Assembly (NCBI GenBank): GCA_013423325.1
Contig: BLJB01000273.1
Coordinates: forward strand, 1 to 32,174
Reading direction: 5' to 3'
Source of the DNA: Usnea hakonensis
Taxonomy: Eukaryota; Ascomycota; Lecanoromycetes; Lecanorales; Parmeliaceae
DNA length: 32,174 bases
Program-made: the position numbers and the translations under genes
In this document: piece by piece, positions 1 through 9,761 of the stretch
Position numbering within the stretch: the stretch's first letter is position 1
Layout of the letters: each line of letters opens with the position of its first letter
The notes under the pieces: model-generated
Seen by the model: only the letters and a program-made list of their open reading frames with translations
What the model was told of the DNA's origin: nothing
Databases searched by the model: none

Positions 1-690
1 CTTAACCCCGAAATAGATAGAAGTCTTTTTTTAAATAGAACTCTTTATTAAATAAGACTCTTTATTAAATAGGACTCTTTATTAAAAAGACTCTTTTTAT
101 TAAATAAGACTCTTTTTATTAAATAAGACTCTTTTTATTAAATAAGACTCTTTCTATTAAATTAGACTCTTTATTAAATAAGACTCTTAAAGGGGGGTAG
201 TAATTAGAAAGATAACTAGAATTCGGAGGGGAGGCTATAGGGGGGGCCGTATAGAGAGGCTAGGGGGAAGATTAAGAGGGGAGGGGCCGTACGGAGCGCC
301 GATATTAAAACTTAACCCTAATATCCCACGCTAAATTCTCGGGCTAATCGACTCTAAAATAGATATCTATTTTTAGTAGGTACCTACCCTAAGACCTAGA
401 CCTATAGATAGGTACCTACGCTAAGACCCGATCTATTATCTAACCCTCCTAAGACCTAACTCCTCTAAGACTCGACCTACGTACGGGTCGGGTTAAAGAG
501 TTAAATTTTAGATCTAACTTAACCCTTTTCGAGGCGTAAATAGAGATCTAGAATATTAAAAAATTAAACTTTTTTACTATTTTTTATTAGAGTTAAATCT
601 TAATATTTTTTCGATATTTTTTTTTCCCCGAATAAATAATAATCGACTTTATTATCTAAAAAAATTCTAAGTTAATCGAAGTAAAAAAAG
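1..690. repeat. RIP-mutated repeat DNA
   Basis: The stretch has almost no CA or TG dinucleotides: reading it base by base I find one CA (in cccacg, about 328) and no TG, while CG, TA and GG remain common. That is the footprint expected when RIP converts CpA to TpA on both strands of a repeated sequence in Pezizomycotina. No open frame survives. The original element cannot be named; the rest of the window has ordinary CA and TG content, so the repeat edge lies between about 690 and 790. Confidence 0.75.
21..189. repeat. AT-rich tandem array
   Basis: About nine imperfect copies of an 18-20 bp unit of the form attaaataagactcttttt lie head to tail. Copies differ mainly in the length of the T run and by single substitutions. 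The array lies inside the RIP-mutated block and is probably a decayed subrepeat of that element. Confidence 0.85.
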
Positions 691-773
691 TGGCCTTTTA
701 GTTAGGGTACTAGTTTCGCGCTAGGGTAGGGTACTAGCCACCATTATTCGGCCACTATTCTAATATTTTCGTA

Positions 774-792
774 GGTACCCTGGCAGGGTACC
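774..792. repeat. Perfect short palindrome
   Basis: The 8-base arms ggtaccct and agggtacc flank a 3-base centre. Just upstream, gggtactag occurs twice (about 704-735) and gtggcc/ggccac form a wider inverted pair. This marks the border between RIP-mutated and ordinary DNA and may be a relic of an element end. Confidence 0.5.
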
Positions 793-1408
793 ACATGGAA
801 TAAGAGTTAGGGCCCTCTAATGGGGGGGTTCCCCAAGCGACCATTTATGTAAGCTTCTCAAGAATTGGGACTTCAAAGTTACTCACCTTTGGTACATGTT
901 CCAGGTTGAAACAACTAAGACTGTTCCGAGTTGTAACCGCTGAAATTGCGCACAAAAAGTTGCAACTTTTTTTTTCGGGCTCCGTAGAGGGGGAGAAAGT
1001 TGTTACAATCCAAAAAAAATAGGCCAAAATGGGGGGTTTCTGGGCATAAAGTGCACTTTTTGACCCAGTGGTTAAGGCTTTTTTGAAGTTTAACACCTCG
1101 CATTCACAAAGAATTTTCATGTTCACCTTTTTGTTCTAGCGCTCATTTGAGGAGCTGACATTTGTACTCAATTCCTTGGAATGTCTCAAGAGGCATGGGG
1201 CGTTCTATGAGAATGTTGTCTGGAGCGTTCCATGCATCTCTCCATGCATATAGCCATAAGCTTCCTCCTGACTACTATTGTATGCTTCTTATCGTTCACT
1301 GCCGCACCTTTTCACAACCTTTGGGGTACACATAAGCGCAATGTTCTTCGTCATTTTCGACTCGATCACCTCTCCTTGTCTCTACACAATAATGCACAAT
1401 ACATCACC
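793..1408. other. Non-coding, 3' flank of the NmrA-like gene
   Basis: I see no convincing gene. A 93-codon frame exists on the minus strand around 845-1126 but it has no recognisable motif and no splice context. Part of the interval should be the 3' untranslated region of the gene that ends at 1409. Confidence 0.4.
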
Positions 1409-2519
1409 CTAATGACCCTTAGTCCATTGCTCGGCCTCGGTCTTGACAAACTCTTCATAGCCTCTCGGCTCTCTACCGAGCAACTTCTTTTGGTTTTCAA
1501 ACTCCTCCTCACTCATAGCTAAACCCCTGCCATCGAAGCTCTGTGTATTGAAAGTCTCGTACATCTTCATACAAAAACGGTCAGCAAGAGCGAAATCACA
1601 TACTTGCCGTAATTCAAAGCCTTGAACATACCAGACGCAAATCCCGACCCCAGGCGGGGCCGATACCCCCTACAAAATGCTTTTCGACACTATCCAGACC
1701 GTCCGCATCGCTCTTTTGCACTCTTATAGTTTTTCCCAGCGCTGCGCCCCACAGCTTGGCAACATCATCTTCCTATTCCGGCGTTAGTTTCCCGCTTTCC
1801 TTGTACATTCTAGAGGAAGCTAGAAGAGATGAAACCCATACCGTCCACGTCTCTTTAGTGCCAATCATAATCTTCTTGCGATCCCACACCCTCCCCTGAT
1901 CCTCTATCGCCTTGGCGGCCCCCAAGGCAATATCCTGAGTGGACACTCTGCTAACCCCTGACATGCCAATTGGCTCCGGAAAGAACCCTTCCTCCATCAT
2001 CGCCCCTCTAGCCCTGCGATCATTTTCCATAAAGAGCGTCGGGCCAATAATTGTCCAGCTGAAACCCATGGCTTCGTTCCTAGGCCTAGTCGCCTGCAGC
2101 GTTTGCTCCGTGATGAGTTTAACAATCACATGAGCGGCGAGACAATTCCGCAAGACTGTGCTTCGGAAATCAGGTGAGAGGAAGTGGCCGCATGCGGAGA
2201 GGTAAACGAGATGTTTGACGGTGCCGCTGCGCTGGATGCTGGAAAGGAAGTTCATAGTGGTGAACAACTCGTCTGTGCCCGTTAGGTTGAGGAAGACGGT
2301 GTCGATTTTGTGGGTTGAGAATTGGGTTTCGAGCCATTGTGGGTCTTGGATTGAACCTTGGACGACGGTGATTTTGTCTGATTTGGGGACCGAAGATTCA
2401 AGGCGAGCGGCATTGTTGGTCGGAAGGATGAGTGTTTTGACGACGTCGGACTGAGTCAGGAGTGGGACAAGCTCGGTTCCAATGTGACCTGAAGCAGACG
2501 TGATGAAGACGTTGGACAT
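1409..2519 (-). CDS. NmrA-like NAD(P)-binding protein
   Basis: Three exons: 2519-1842, 1772-1632 and 1564-1409, giving 324 residues. Intron 1 (1841-1773) starts GTATGG, has a CTAAC branch and ends GAATAG. Intron 2 (1631-1565) starts GTATGT, has CTGACC and ends GAAG. Both are phase 0. Without splicing the frame runs into a TAG that is really the acceptor of intron 1. The N-terminus has the Rossmann motif TSASGHIG (residues 7-14) after a beta strand, with the pattern of the atypical short-chain dehydrogenase/NmrA family. Exons 2 and 3 encode a C-terminal part with QKKLLGREPRGYEEFV, which fits the acidic, amphipathic tail of such proteins. Members bind NAD(P)(H) as redox-responsive regulators or oxidoreductases; the substrate cannot be told here. 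The family is secure, the exact role unknown. Confidence 0.85.
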
Positions 2520-2794
2520 GATGACGGGTTTGCTCTGGAAGAAGTACGTTTGCTTTTGATAGCTTTTAGTTTCAAGGCGAAGCAGGATGAGACAATGAAG
2601 AAAAATGTGTTACAAGATGATAGCTTTATAGTCGGGACTCAGCTTCTTATTACCACCCATGCCATCGTTGCCCCAGTCCCTCTGCTTACTAGTACGGAAG
2701 CTCCGGGTAGCGCAAAATCAAAAAATACGAGCAAATAGCTCTATAATAACATTCGGACTTACTAGGATTTAACGGATTTAGTGTATCGTTGAAA

Positions 2795-2880
2795 AGAAAA
2801 AAACATAACAAATCTCGGCACCTCGGATTCTATATTAATATTCTATACGAAGTGCTGAGATTTGTATATATTTTTTTTCT
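2795..2880. repeat. Imperfect inverted repeat (hairpin)
   Basis: The arms agaaaaaaacataacaaat...cggcac (2795-2821) and gtgctgagatttgt...ttttttct (2852-2880) are imperfect reverse complements, separated by an AT-rich loop of about 30 bases. The structure is internal to the 2669-3009 element. Confidence 0.65.
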
Positions 2881-2912
2881 CTAATTTTCTTTTTAGGGCA
2901 AAAGAGAAGCTG

Positions 2913-2985
2913 CCAAAAATACGCGATTCTGAACTCAGACCTCACGGTGCAAAGTCAGCGATCTAACCCGAAGGGGCTTAAGCGT
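2913..2985 (-). pseudogene. tRNA-Ala(TGC)-like relic
   Basis: Read on the minus strand, the segment runs in tRNA order: a D-arm remnant GGGTTAGATCGC, an anticodon-loop match CTTTGCA (anticodon TGC), a variable region GAGGTC, and a degenerate B box TGAGTTCAGAATC. The 3' acceptor half is weak and the T arm does not pair well, so this is not a working tRNA. It sits in a small repeat element and may be the Pol III promoter head of a SINE. Confidence 0.5.
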
Positions 2986-3009
2986 TGGTAGATCTGAGGG
3001 ACTGGGGCA

Positions 3010-4321
3010 GATACCATCGTATTCTATCTGTTGGAGTTTGGCCCCCAGAAATACTAACGACTCGTGATACATAGCCACCCAACCTTACTGCTTCAAGTAC
3101 GTCATAAGGGACTTGAGGAAAGTCGCCAAATCAGAAGTGCACCCGACGAGTATTTGAAACTTTTCTATCTGTACCAGAAAGATTCGCAATTTGAGTAACA
3201 GATAAGGACTAGATTCGCCGTTTGGCGTCTGGCAAGGTTTGCTAGGGGCGCCCCGGCGTTATCTAGCGGCTAATTAGGCTCGCACAACAACACGAGGAAT
3301 AGGTAGGAGGAGCGTCAAAAGCCGCGAAGCTTACAACATTGAGATCCACCTGTGTATCGGGTTGTAGGTCACACAGCCACATACTGTCTCTCTCTCTCCG
3401 GGTACTCTTGATAGTCCTCAACTAGTCACAAATGAAGATCTGGATCCAGTTTGAGAAAAGCTCGAAAAGACCGTTGCAAATCTGTTTGCATCAAGTGTAT
3501 CGGGAGCGTCTGAAAGAGTTCCAATATCGTACCTTATACCTCAATGTTCGGATGAAGATTGCATGCTTTTCCACGACCACCTTGCGACCCCATATACACC
3601 TTTCCGGCGCGTAGTGGACTCGACGAGGCAAAGCTGCCACTCTACAAAAGATCATCCAGTAGGGTCTCGCACTCTTCAGCCTCGAGCAAAACGGGGATGA
3701 ATCTGGTCATCACATTGTCACAGATTGAATTCTCAATCCTAAAGGTTAAACGCATCATCGTTAGTCAGATATTCAAGGAGTTATCAAGGTACTCGTTAGC
3801 CATGACGCGTGCCAAACTTACACCACAGAGTCAAATATAAGCTTGAGAGAGATCTTCCAAGCTCAAAATAGACTACTCTGGCTTCAAATTTAATAAAGCA
3901 GTCGCTCAGCTGGTTAAGAATATACACAAAGTAGAGAAATGTTGCTCACATCTGAATTCACTTGCCTCTTGTCCAGGCGCTTCGCCTCCGAATCCCAGCT
4001 GCAAATGCCGACTTCACATGCGACCGGTCTGCGATTGAATCGAGACCTGTCTCGCTCGCGACATGAGCATTGGAGTGTAAATGTAAACTTTTGAGGACTC
4101 AGACGCCGTTCCAGCTTGAATTTGAAACTCCAAATACGTGTAAGACGTGCTTCTTCTGCGTCCTGTTCCTACCTTTCGACAGCAACCACACATCTGGGCG
4201 ACTAGGTCATTCTATATGTTAAAGCGTGACCGAGCCGACGGTCGTACTCACTCCTCAAAGCGTATCTCAAAGGAAGGTCCTTATCTGTCAGAGTTTTTCT
4301 CACATTCTGTGTATTGAAACC
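3010..4321. other. No convincing gene
   Basis: Several short frames exist on both strands. A minus-strand frame ending at 4014 (through about 4170) looks somewhat protein-like, but I could not join it in frame to the gene upstream. The part next to 4322 should hold that gene's 3' untranslated region. No RNA gene or repeat was recognised. Confidence 0.35.
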
Positions 4322-5937
4322 CTAGCTGTACTCTTCCTTCGACTGCATATACCCCTCGGCCACAGCTCTCTTTAGTAGCGCTGCTAGCGGTGTGCCTCTT
4401 CGGCCAATAAGTGCACGAAACAGAGAAGAAGACTCAGTAATGACATTAGGGAGATGATGGTCGCAATCTTTTGGTCACACGAGAAAGAATCGAAGAGCGA
4501 GGATGGGCGGCGTACCACTCTCTTTTCTACCGTCTTTCTACCACACCTCAGTAGTCATCTCTGAGGCTCCCAAGATGGGCTGTGTACGAGAATGCAAGCA
4601 GTTCCAACTTAGATGATTCATATGGCTAGGGGCTCGTGTGCGAGTAGAAGGAAAGGGTGAGTGTAAAGGAGTCCATTTCTTGGTCAGCGTATTGCACAAT
4701 CCCTCACCGTAGCGGCAGCCTCGAGCGAGCGGGGACCAGATTCTGCCACCTTCTTTGCGATAGTAGGACTGGAGGTTAGTGATTTCGTAAGTCGCATGAT
4801 CGTATTATTCGTTTCAGTGGTTTCAAGCATGAATTCGGTGCAGAGGCATAACCATGGCCAAAGAGAAGCGAGAGACCGTGTACCATGAGGAGTGCATATA
4901 CTGCTTTTTGCACTGCGATTGCTCTTCAGTCGATTCATCTCTTTCAGAGTCATTGCATCTTTTCGTCCACCCACTCCTACCTATACGTATACTACTTCAG
5001 GTCTATATCGGATAGATATGGGAGTCTTCTGTTGGAAATTGGTCATGGGTGTAGGACTGTTCAACTTTTCTAGAAAGAACGTGCTACCTAAATACACCTG
5101 TGAAGCCTCCTTACAAAGACCACTAAGCATGTTTTATCCATGTATTGAGAGTGGTGCATCATTTCCAACAGTCCTCTTACCGCGGTGGCAATGAGCCCGA
5201 ATATACCTCCTCTGGTCATTATTTGGCGTACCCATGGCATTGAGGTAGGCCAACCACAGTTGTAGCTACCTCCCTGTGCATTGTATGCGAATTTGAAAAA
5301 AGCTGCACGACCAGCGAGGCTGGCTTGCGTTTCTATCTACTGAAAAGAACTAATCAATACTATATCATCATCCACGGTAGCTCCAGAAAGACACATGAGG
5401 CTATCGTGCCCAGGTATACACAACCAAATAGGTGATAACGAGCACGAGGAGGAAGGAAAAAGGTCCCAAGATGATGGGCTAGCCGACGAGACTCCAAAGT
5501 AAATTAGAGCATACGACGCAGCTCCCGATGATCCTGCGCCCACCCATGGAGTCCTAGAACCAGGCGTGAGCTGTTCATAGGATGCTAGAACTGGAAGTAT
5601 GAAGTAAGTCTCTCCTTCCAAACCAGAACGCTAAGCATACAAATCTTAAAGCTATGTAATAGCTAGCTGCGGTTTCAAAGCTTTACAGCGTTGACGACAA
5701 GCTCGGCTACAATGATTATGACCTGATCGTTAAGTAAAGCCAGTGATAAAGAGGAGGATCAAACAGCCACATGAGTGAAATGCAGGGAAACTTCCATGGA
5801 AGAATCACAGACTATACTTTAGACTTTATATACTCTATCAGCTCAGGAGATAAAGAAAATAGAGATGCGATCGATTGGATCAAGCTAGAGATCCGGACAA
5901 TTACTACAACGATAAATGATCTTGGAGACGAATATCG
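4322..5937 (-). CDS. Tentative multi-exon membrane protein
   Basis: No long open frame exists, but eight coding-like segments can be joined: 5937-5818, 5722-5687, 5630-5544, 5478-5422, 5336-5181, 4980-4708, 4579-4547 and 4432-4322. They give 290 residues plus a stop. Better-supported splice sites are GTAAGA at 5180, GTGAGG at 4707, the CTAAT branch before the acceptor at 4433, and CTTAAC before the acceptor at 5723. Hydrophobic stretches are PIILGPFSFLLVLVITYLV and part of the first segment (SFIVVVIV). The segment at 5336-5181 contains FAYNAQGGSYNCGWPTSMPW, and the C-terminus has ALIGRRGTPLAALLKRAVAE. All joins are phase 0, partly because I chose sites that keep the frame. The 5' end is unresolved: an in-frame TAG, possibly an acceptor, precedes 5937. 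The family was not recognised. It could also be a decayed gene. Confidence 0.4.
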
Positions 5938-6897
5938 CTACTCGCCTCCTAATGAGGAAAAATATCTCGTACCTGGAACGCCTTGGCAATCCCACAGTAA
6001 ATCCCAACCTCAGCACTCCACCAAGCATGCTCTACACCATAACGATTCTTCAAAGTAGCCAACCTTGCCAGTTTTTCGAACACCGCATCCCCGGATCACT
6101 CATCGATCTCTCCCACAATCCATCACATCTAAAACCTACAATCACAAATCCATCGATTCCAAGGAAGAAGATAGCGCAAATCTCGAGATTCCTTGCCAGG
6201 ATGCAACGTAACCAAAACGCTCCGTATCTTACTCTCCAGTCCCCCTCCACCCAAATCACACTCAAATCCTCAATGATCACATAGAGCAACTCTATACCCC
6301 ACTCCCTAAGCCATCCTCTTCTGCAAACCCCCCAACCGCCTCTTTCCCTCCCCCCGCTTCCCCCCCCCTTCCCCCTCCCACGCCCTCCCACGCCCTCCAC
6401 GCACTCCACCTCTCACTTCACGCCAGCCAGCGATAAAGATACCACTTCTCAAACCCGCATCTTTTTGCCCAGAGCAGTGGATCTAAGACCAATACCTCCC
6501 ATAGATTACCGAAAGAAAACGTACTGTATATAAGTGTGTTGCGAATTAGGTTTATGTATATTTTCAGCAAGGAAGGATATTGACCGGAGGATAACGCGTG
6601 TGCTGCGAACGTACCCCGCCTTCCTAGCCTGATGGATGGGGGCAAGACGATAGATTTGAGATGGATACACAGCTGCAGCTGCTTATCGACTTAAGGTCGC
6701 AGGATATAAGTAGCGTGGGGTGGGGTAGGTTCGGGGTATGAAGGACAAGAACTCCATAAACCAAGTATGGAGAAAGAAACGTATAACTCGCCAGCGCAGA
6801 TCCCCGCCTCTCTTTTCAAATCAAAGCTGCCCTTTCTCAAACATCAATACGTTATATAAACAGTACGCCACACCAAGCCCAAAGGGGCCATATATAT
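5938..6897. other. Unassigned; contains a pyrimidine-rich tract
   Basis: The minus strand holds frames that could be upstream exons of the 4322-5937 gene, for example a segment around 5975-6090 with ATLKNRYGVEHAWW, but I cannot join them. From 6290 to 6416 the plus strand is strongly C- and T-rich, with repeated ccctcccacg. The remainder (6420-6897) shows nothing I can support. Confidence 0.35.
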
Positions 6898-7893
6898 TCA
6901 CATTCCCGGCATACCCTCAGACAGCGAATATTGATATTTAGACGACGAGATCCCATCCCCTCGTAGCGAGCCTACTATGCGGACAATGGGGCAGCACTTG
7001 TTGAGCTTGGCAAGCTTGACAGTGTTTGGAATGTCGTTTCTCTTTGCTTCGACCGTCAATTGCTGATGACGATCATGGGACAGTCTGCTCCAGGCTACAT
7101 AGTTGTCGTTCCTTTCCATTCTGGGAGAAGCCATCAGAATCTCTTCGGAATTGAGCCAGAAGTACCGTTACAGCTGATACGGGGCGACGGGCTCTTCGTC
7201 AGGTTCGGGTGGGAGCGTATCTTCGAATGGAGAAGTTGCGCAAAAGGCGGCTGCGCCTGTAAAGGATGACACTGAACCTTGCCCTGAGCTCTGAGGAGGG
7301 TGCCGGGCTTACTGGCGAATCGATCTTGCTTCAAAGACTGGATTCTCAAGGGTGGAGAGTTGACAGACGGACGTCTCTCGACCTTGAGAAGCTTGTGACA
7401 CATCGATTTTGTCGTCTTGATGATGTCTAGCGCGCCTGTTTGAGATGGCAGGCCGAACACAGGACAAAGACGGCAAGCTCGTTCTCAAAGTGGTAATAGA
7501 AGGCCATGTCGATTAGGCCTGGGTTCCACGAGTGAGAATCGCAAACTAAGGTCTGAAAGATGATCCTTACTCTGCCAAGATCAATTCGTTCAAATGTGTT
7601 CTGCCTAGATTTCAAACCCTTATCACCAGATGAAAAGACAAGATATAAACAAACAAACACCATAATCCAAACCAGCTCAAACCACCGACCCAGCACCAGT
7701 ACTCTTACCAGTCCTCTCATCATCCATCCCTCAGCCCTCCATCCAAGTCAGAGATTTCAAAATCTAAGAAGCGCCGACTTTGGGCGTTAAATTCAGCACT
7801 AGGCGTGGTTGGGAGGCTGGCTGTCTCCAAAGGACTGGAAAGCCCTTCGCTTTCAGCATGTGTGTCAGGTGGCGGGGGTGGTTCTGGGTGCAT
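6898..7893 (-). pseudogene. Decayed protein-coding gene, family unknown
   Basis: Coding-like sequence runs from ATG 7893 to a stop at 6898 but is interrupted. Segment 1 (MHPEPPPPPDTHAESEG...) meets two adjacent in-frame TGA codons at 7722-7717. A good intron, GTAAGAG at 7708 to TCTAG at 7615, then joins it in the same phase (2/2) to a segment containing FERIDLGRVRIIFQTLVCDS and MAFYYHFENELAVFVL. A TAG at 7429-7427 coincides with a one-base frame change. The next segment (HHQDDKIDVSQASQGRETS) runs through a TAA at 7311-7309 into SSGQGSVSSFTGAAAF and PPEPDEEPVAPYQL. A second TAA at 7170-7168 could be removed by a 51 bp intron (GTAACG...TCCCAG). All three clear nonsense codons could come from CGA or CAA by C-to-T change. 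A complex functional gene or assembly errors remain possible. Confidence 0.5.
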
Positions 7894-9159
7894 CCCTAAA
7901 AAAGGCTCCGGTTGCTTTGATCTATTTATATGGTGGATTGGGTTCCATATCAATCTTCTTGCTTCACAAATACGGTAAGTGCGGTACTATACCGCGGGTG
8001 GTAGTATTAATACTATTAGCCTAGAGAGAGAGCTAGTCGCGAAATCGCGAATCTCATGCTATTGCAATCTGTAGATACGAAAGGCGGCTTGGAAGATAGA
8101 GAGGGAGGGGGTTTCGGACAGGTAGAGAGATGTGCCTTGCGGTTTTTATCTATGGGGGAGGCTTGATTCTCGTGGCTTTTAACTCCTTTCACTCCGATTC
8201 TGCGATTGAAAAGAAAGACAAAGGGACCAATTGCACCCGTAACAATCTTACAACAGTGCCCAAAGAACGCGCTGCGCAACTATCTAGCTACGGCACGAAC
8301 CATGGATATTGTATTCATAATCGCACAAAAGGCGCGCTCAAATGATGTCGCGAAAAAAAATGGGATTAAGCGTATGCTAGCTCGCTCACCAGACAGCTTG
8401 ATAAGAGAGGTAGAAGCGTGCGTGCTGGGTTATTCATGATGCTATTGCAGTGTAAGGGCAGGGTTAGGGATGTAATGCTTCTTTTCAGGGTAGTTGCTTG
8501 GGCGTTGGGGTGGTGGGGGAGGGGACTCATGAAGCCGTATTTATAGAGTCTGTAGAGAGGGGGAGATGGTGTGGCTGTGAGAGGTTATTTTCTCGACTTT
8601 AGTGGTTGTTGAGACAGTTGAGACGGAGCAAGGCGTTCGAGACAGAAGAAAGAGGAATGGCTAGCGAGGGTAAAAGCCGTGACATGTAGATCGCAGGGGA
8701 ACGCGGGGTTTTGGTACAGTACAGCTCGCAGCACGTAGGTTTCTGTACTTGTTCAAAGAAAAAGAGACTCAATTCGGGGACGACGAGCTCGACGTTGAAG
8801 AACTTGCGGTGCCTTGTAGCCGGATTTTCGTCAGGGGCTCGGTCAAAACGCTGGATTATTTGTTGCTGTCATCAGACTGGGCGGTAGACTCGAGAACAAC
8901 AGGCACTGCGTTTCGATTGTACTCTCTTTTTGATGGTCGTAGCTCCACTCCTCGATACCCTCGTAGAGCTTGTTCATTGATGCAAGATTTAGCTTACAGC
9001 CGGTCTCTCAATATTAAGTCCCATCCAGGCGAGCGTATATACTTCTTAAAAGCATGGTCTTCCAGCTGAAACGTTGCTATCATTAACACATTATATATAA
9101 TACAAGCTTTCTCGGCGGCTCTACGATGCCACTGTCGAACATTCCTCGTGAAAGGCTCC
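7894..9159. other. No convincing gene
   Basis: Short frames occur on both strands, for example 8749-9069 plus, which lacks an ATG start. The segment next to 9160 should contain the 3' end of the GPI-protein transcript. The part near 7894 may hold the promoter of the decayed gene. No RNA gene or repeat was seen. Confidence 0.4.
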
Positions 9160-9761
9160 TCAGAGCTCGGCCAGCATACGCAGCCCAAAAAGTGGGACTA
9201 GGAGTGAGACTGAAAGTAAGACGGGTGGCTGCAAAGACATGATAGCAGCCGACTTGGCTGTCGATGTCGATGTCGATTTTGGAACAGAAGGTTGACTATG
9301 TGAAATCAGGAATGGACAAATAATGTTTCTGACATCCCGCAGACTTACGTTGTGGTAATGGCATCACCACCGGCAAAGGAACTTCCACCGGTTTGAGAAA
9401 AACATGGCCCGACATTATCCGGCTGACTTTGCCAGCATTGCGCAGCTTGCTGGTCGCCAAACTGAGCATCCGCCGCGCAAGTCAATGTCCATGCGGACAG
9501 CACCGAGATGTCAAGGTTCGTATTCGGGTTTGCTTGGAAACAGGCTGTGCAGGCGTTCATATCTGTGTGGTTGGATTTGGAGGAACACATGCAGCGAATG
9601 GTTGTAGAATCCGTTGTGGTGCCGACAGCGGTATCGTTGGCGGCGGTGGTTTGGCAGGATTGGAGCGCGGCGGTGTAAGAATCACAAGCGGCGCACTGAG
9701 CGGAGATAAGGGCGGGGAAGAGGGGTAAGAGGAGGACCAGGATAGAAAGAAGGCGCAACAT
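9160..9761 (-). CDS. Secreted Cys-rich protein, probably GPI-anchored
   Basis: Two exons, 9761-9349 and 9295-9160, give 182 residues. The intron (9348-9296, 53 bp) has donor GTAAGT, a CTGAT branch and acceptor CATAG. An upstream in-frame ATG at 9830 exists, but the one at 9761 directly begins a signal peptide (residues 1-21, rich in Leu, ending ALISA). The mature part has ten Cys, including QCAAC, IRCMC and NACTAC pairs, and N-glycosylation sites (NDT, NHT). Exon 2 adds a Ser/Thr stretch (STSTSTAKSAA) and a hydrophobic end (PPVLLSVSLLVPLFG), the layout of a GPI-attachment signal. The protein would sit on the outer plasma membrane or cell wall. The Cys pattern resembles small fungal wall proteins but is not a clear CFEM domain. 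Its function is unknown. Confidence 0.85.

Larger units (their letters stand above)
2669..3009. mobile_element. Small repeat element with inverted ends
   Basis: The 14 bases tgccccagtccctc at 2669-2682 recur as their exact reverse complement at 2996-3009, bounding about 341 bp. The same 7-mer, ccatcgt, precedes the left end directly and follows the right end after four bases, which could be a displaced target-site duplication. Inside lie a 27-29 bp imperfect palindrome (2795-2880) and a tRNA-like segment on the minus strand (2913-2985). It has no coding capacity, so it would be a MITE or a tRNA-derived SINE. Multicopy status cannot be judged from one window. Confidence 0.5.

Noticed and set aside
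1773..1775. Premature stop (pseudogene) in the NmrA-like gene
   Set aside because: The TAG is the acceptor of a consensus intron with a CTAAC branch and GTATGG donor; splicing restores the frame.
4014..4331. Extra 3' exons for the membrane-protein gene down to a TGA at 4014
   Set aside because: Joining them needs phases that create stops; the TAG at 4322-4324 gives a simpler end.
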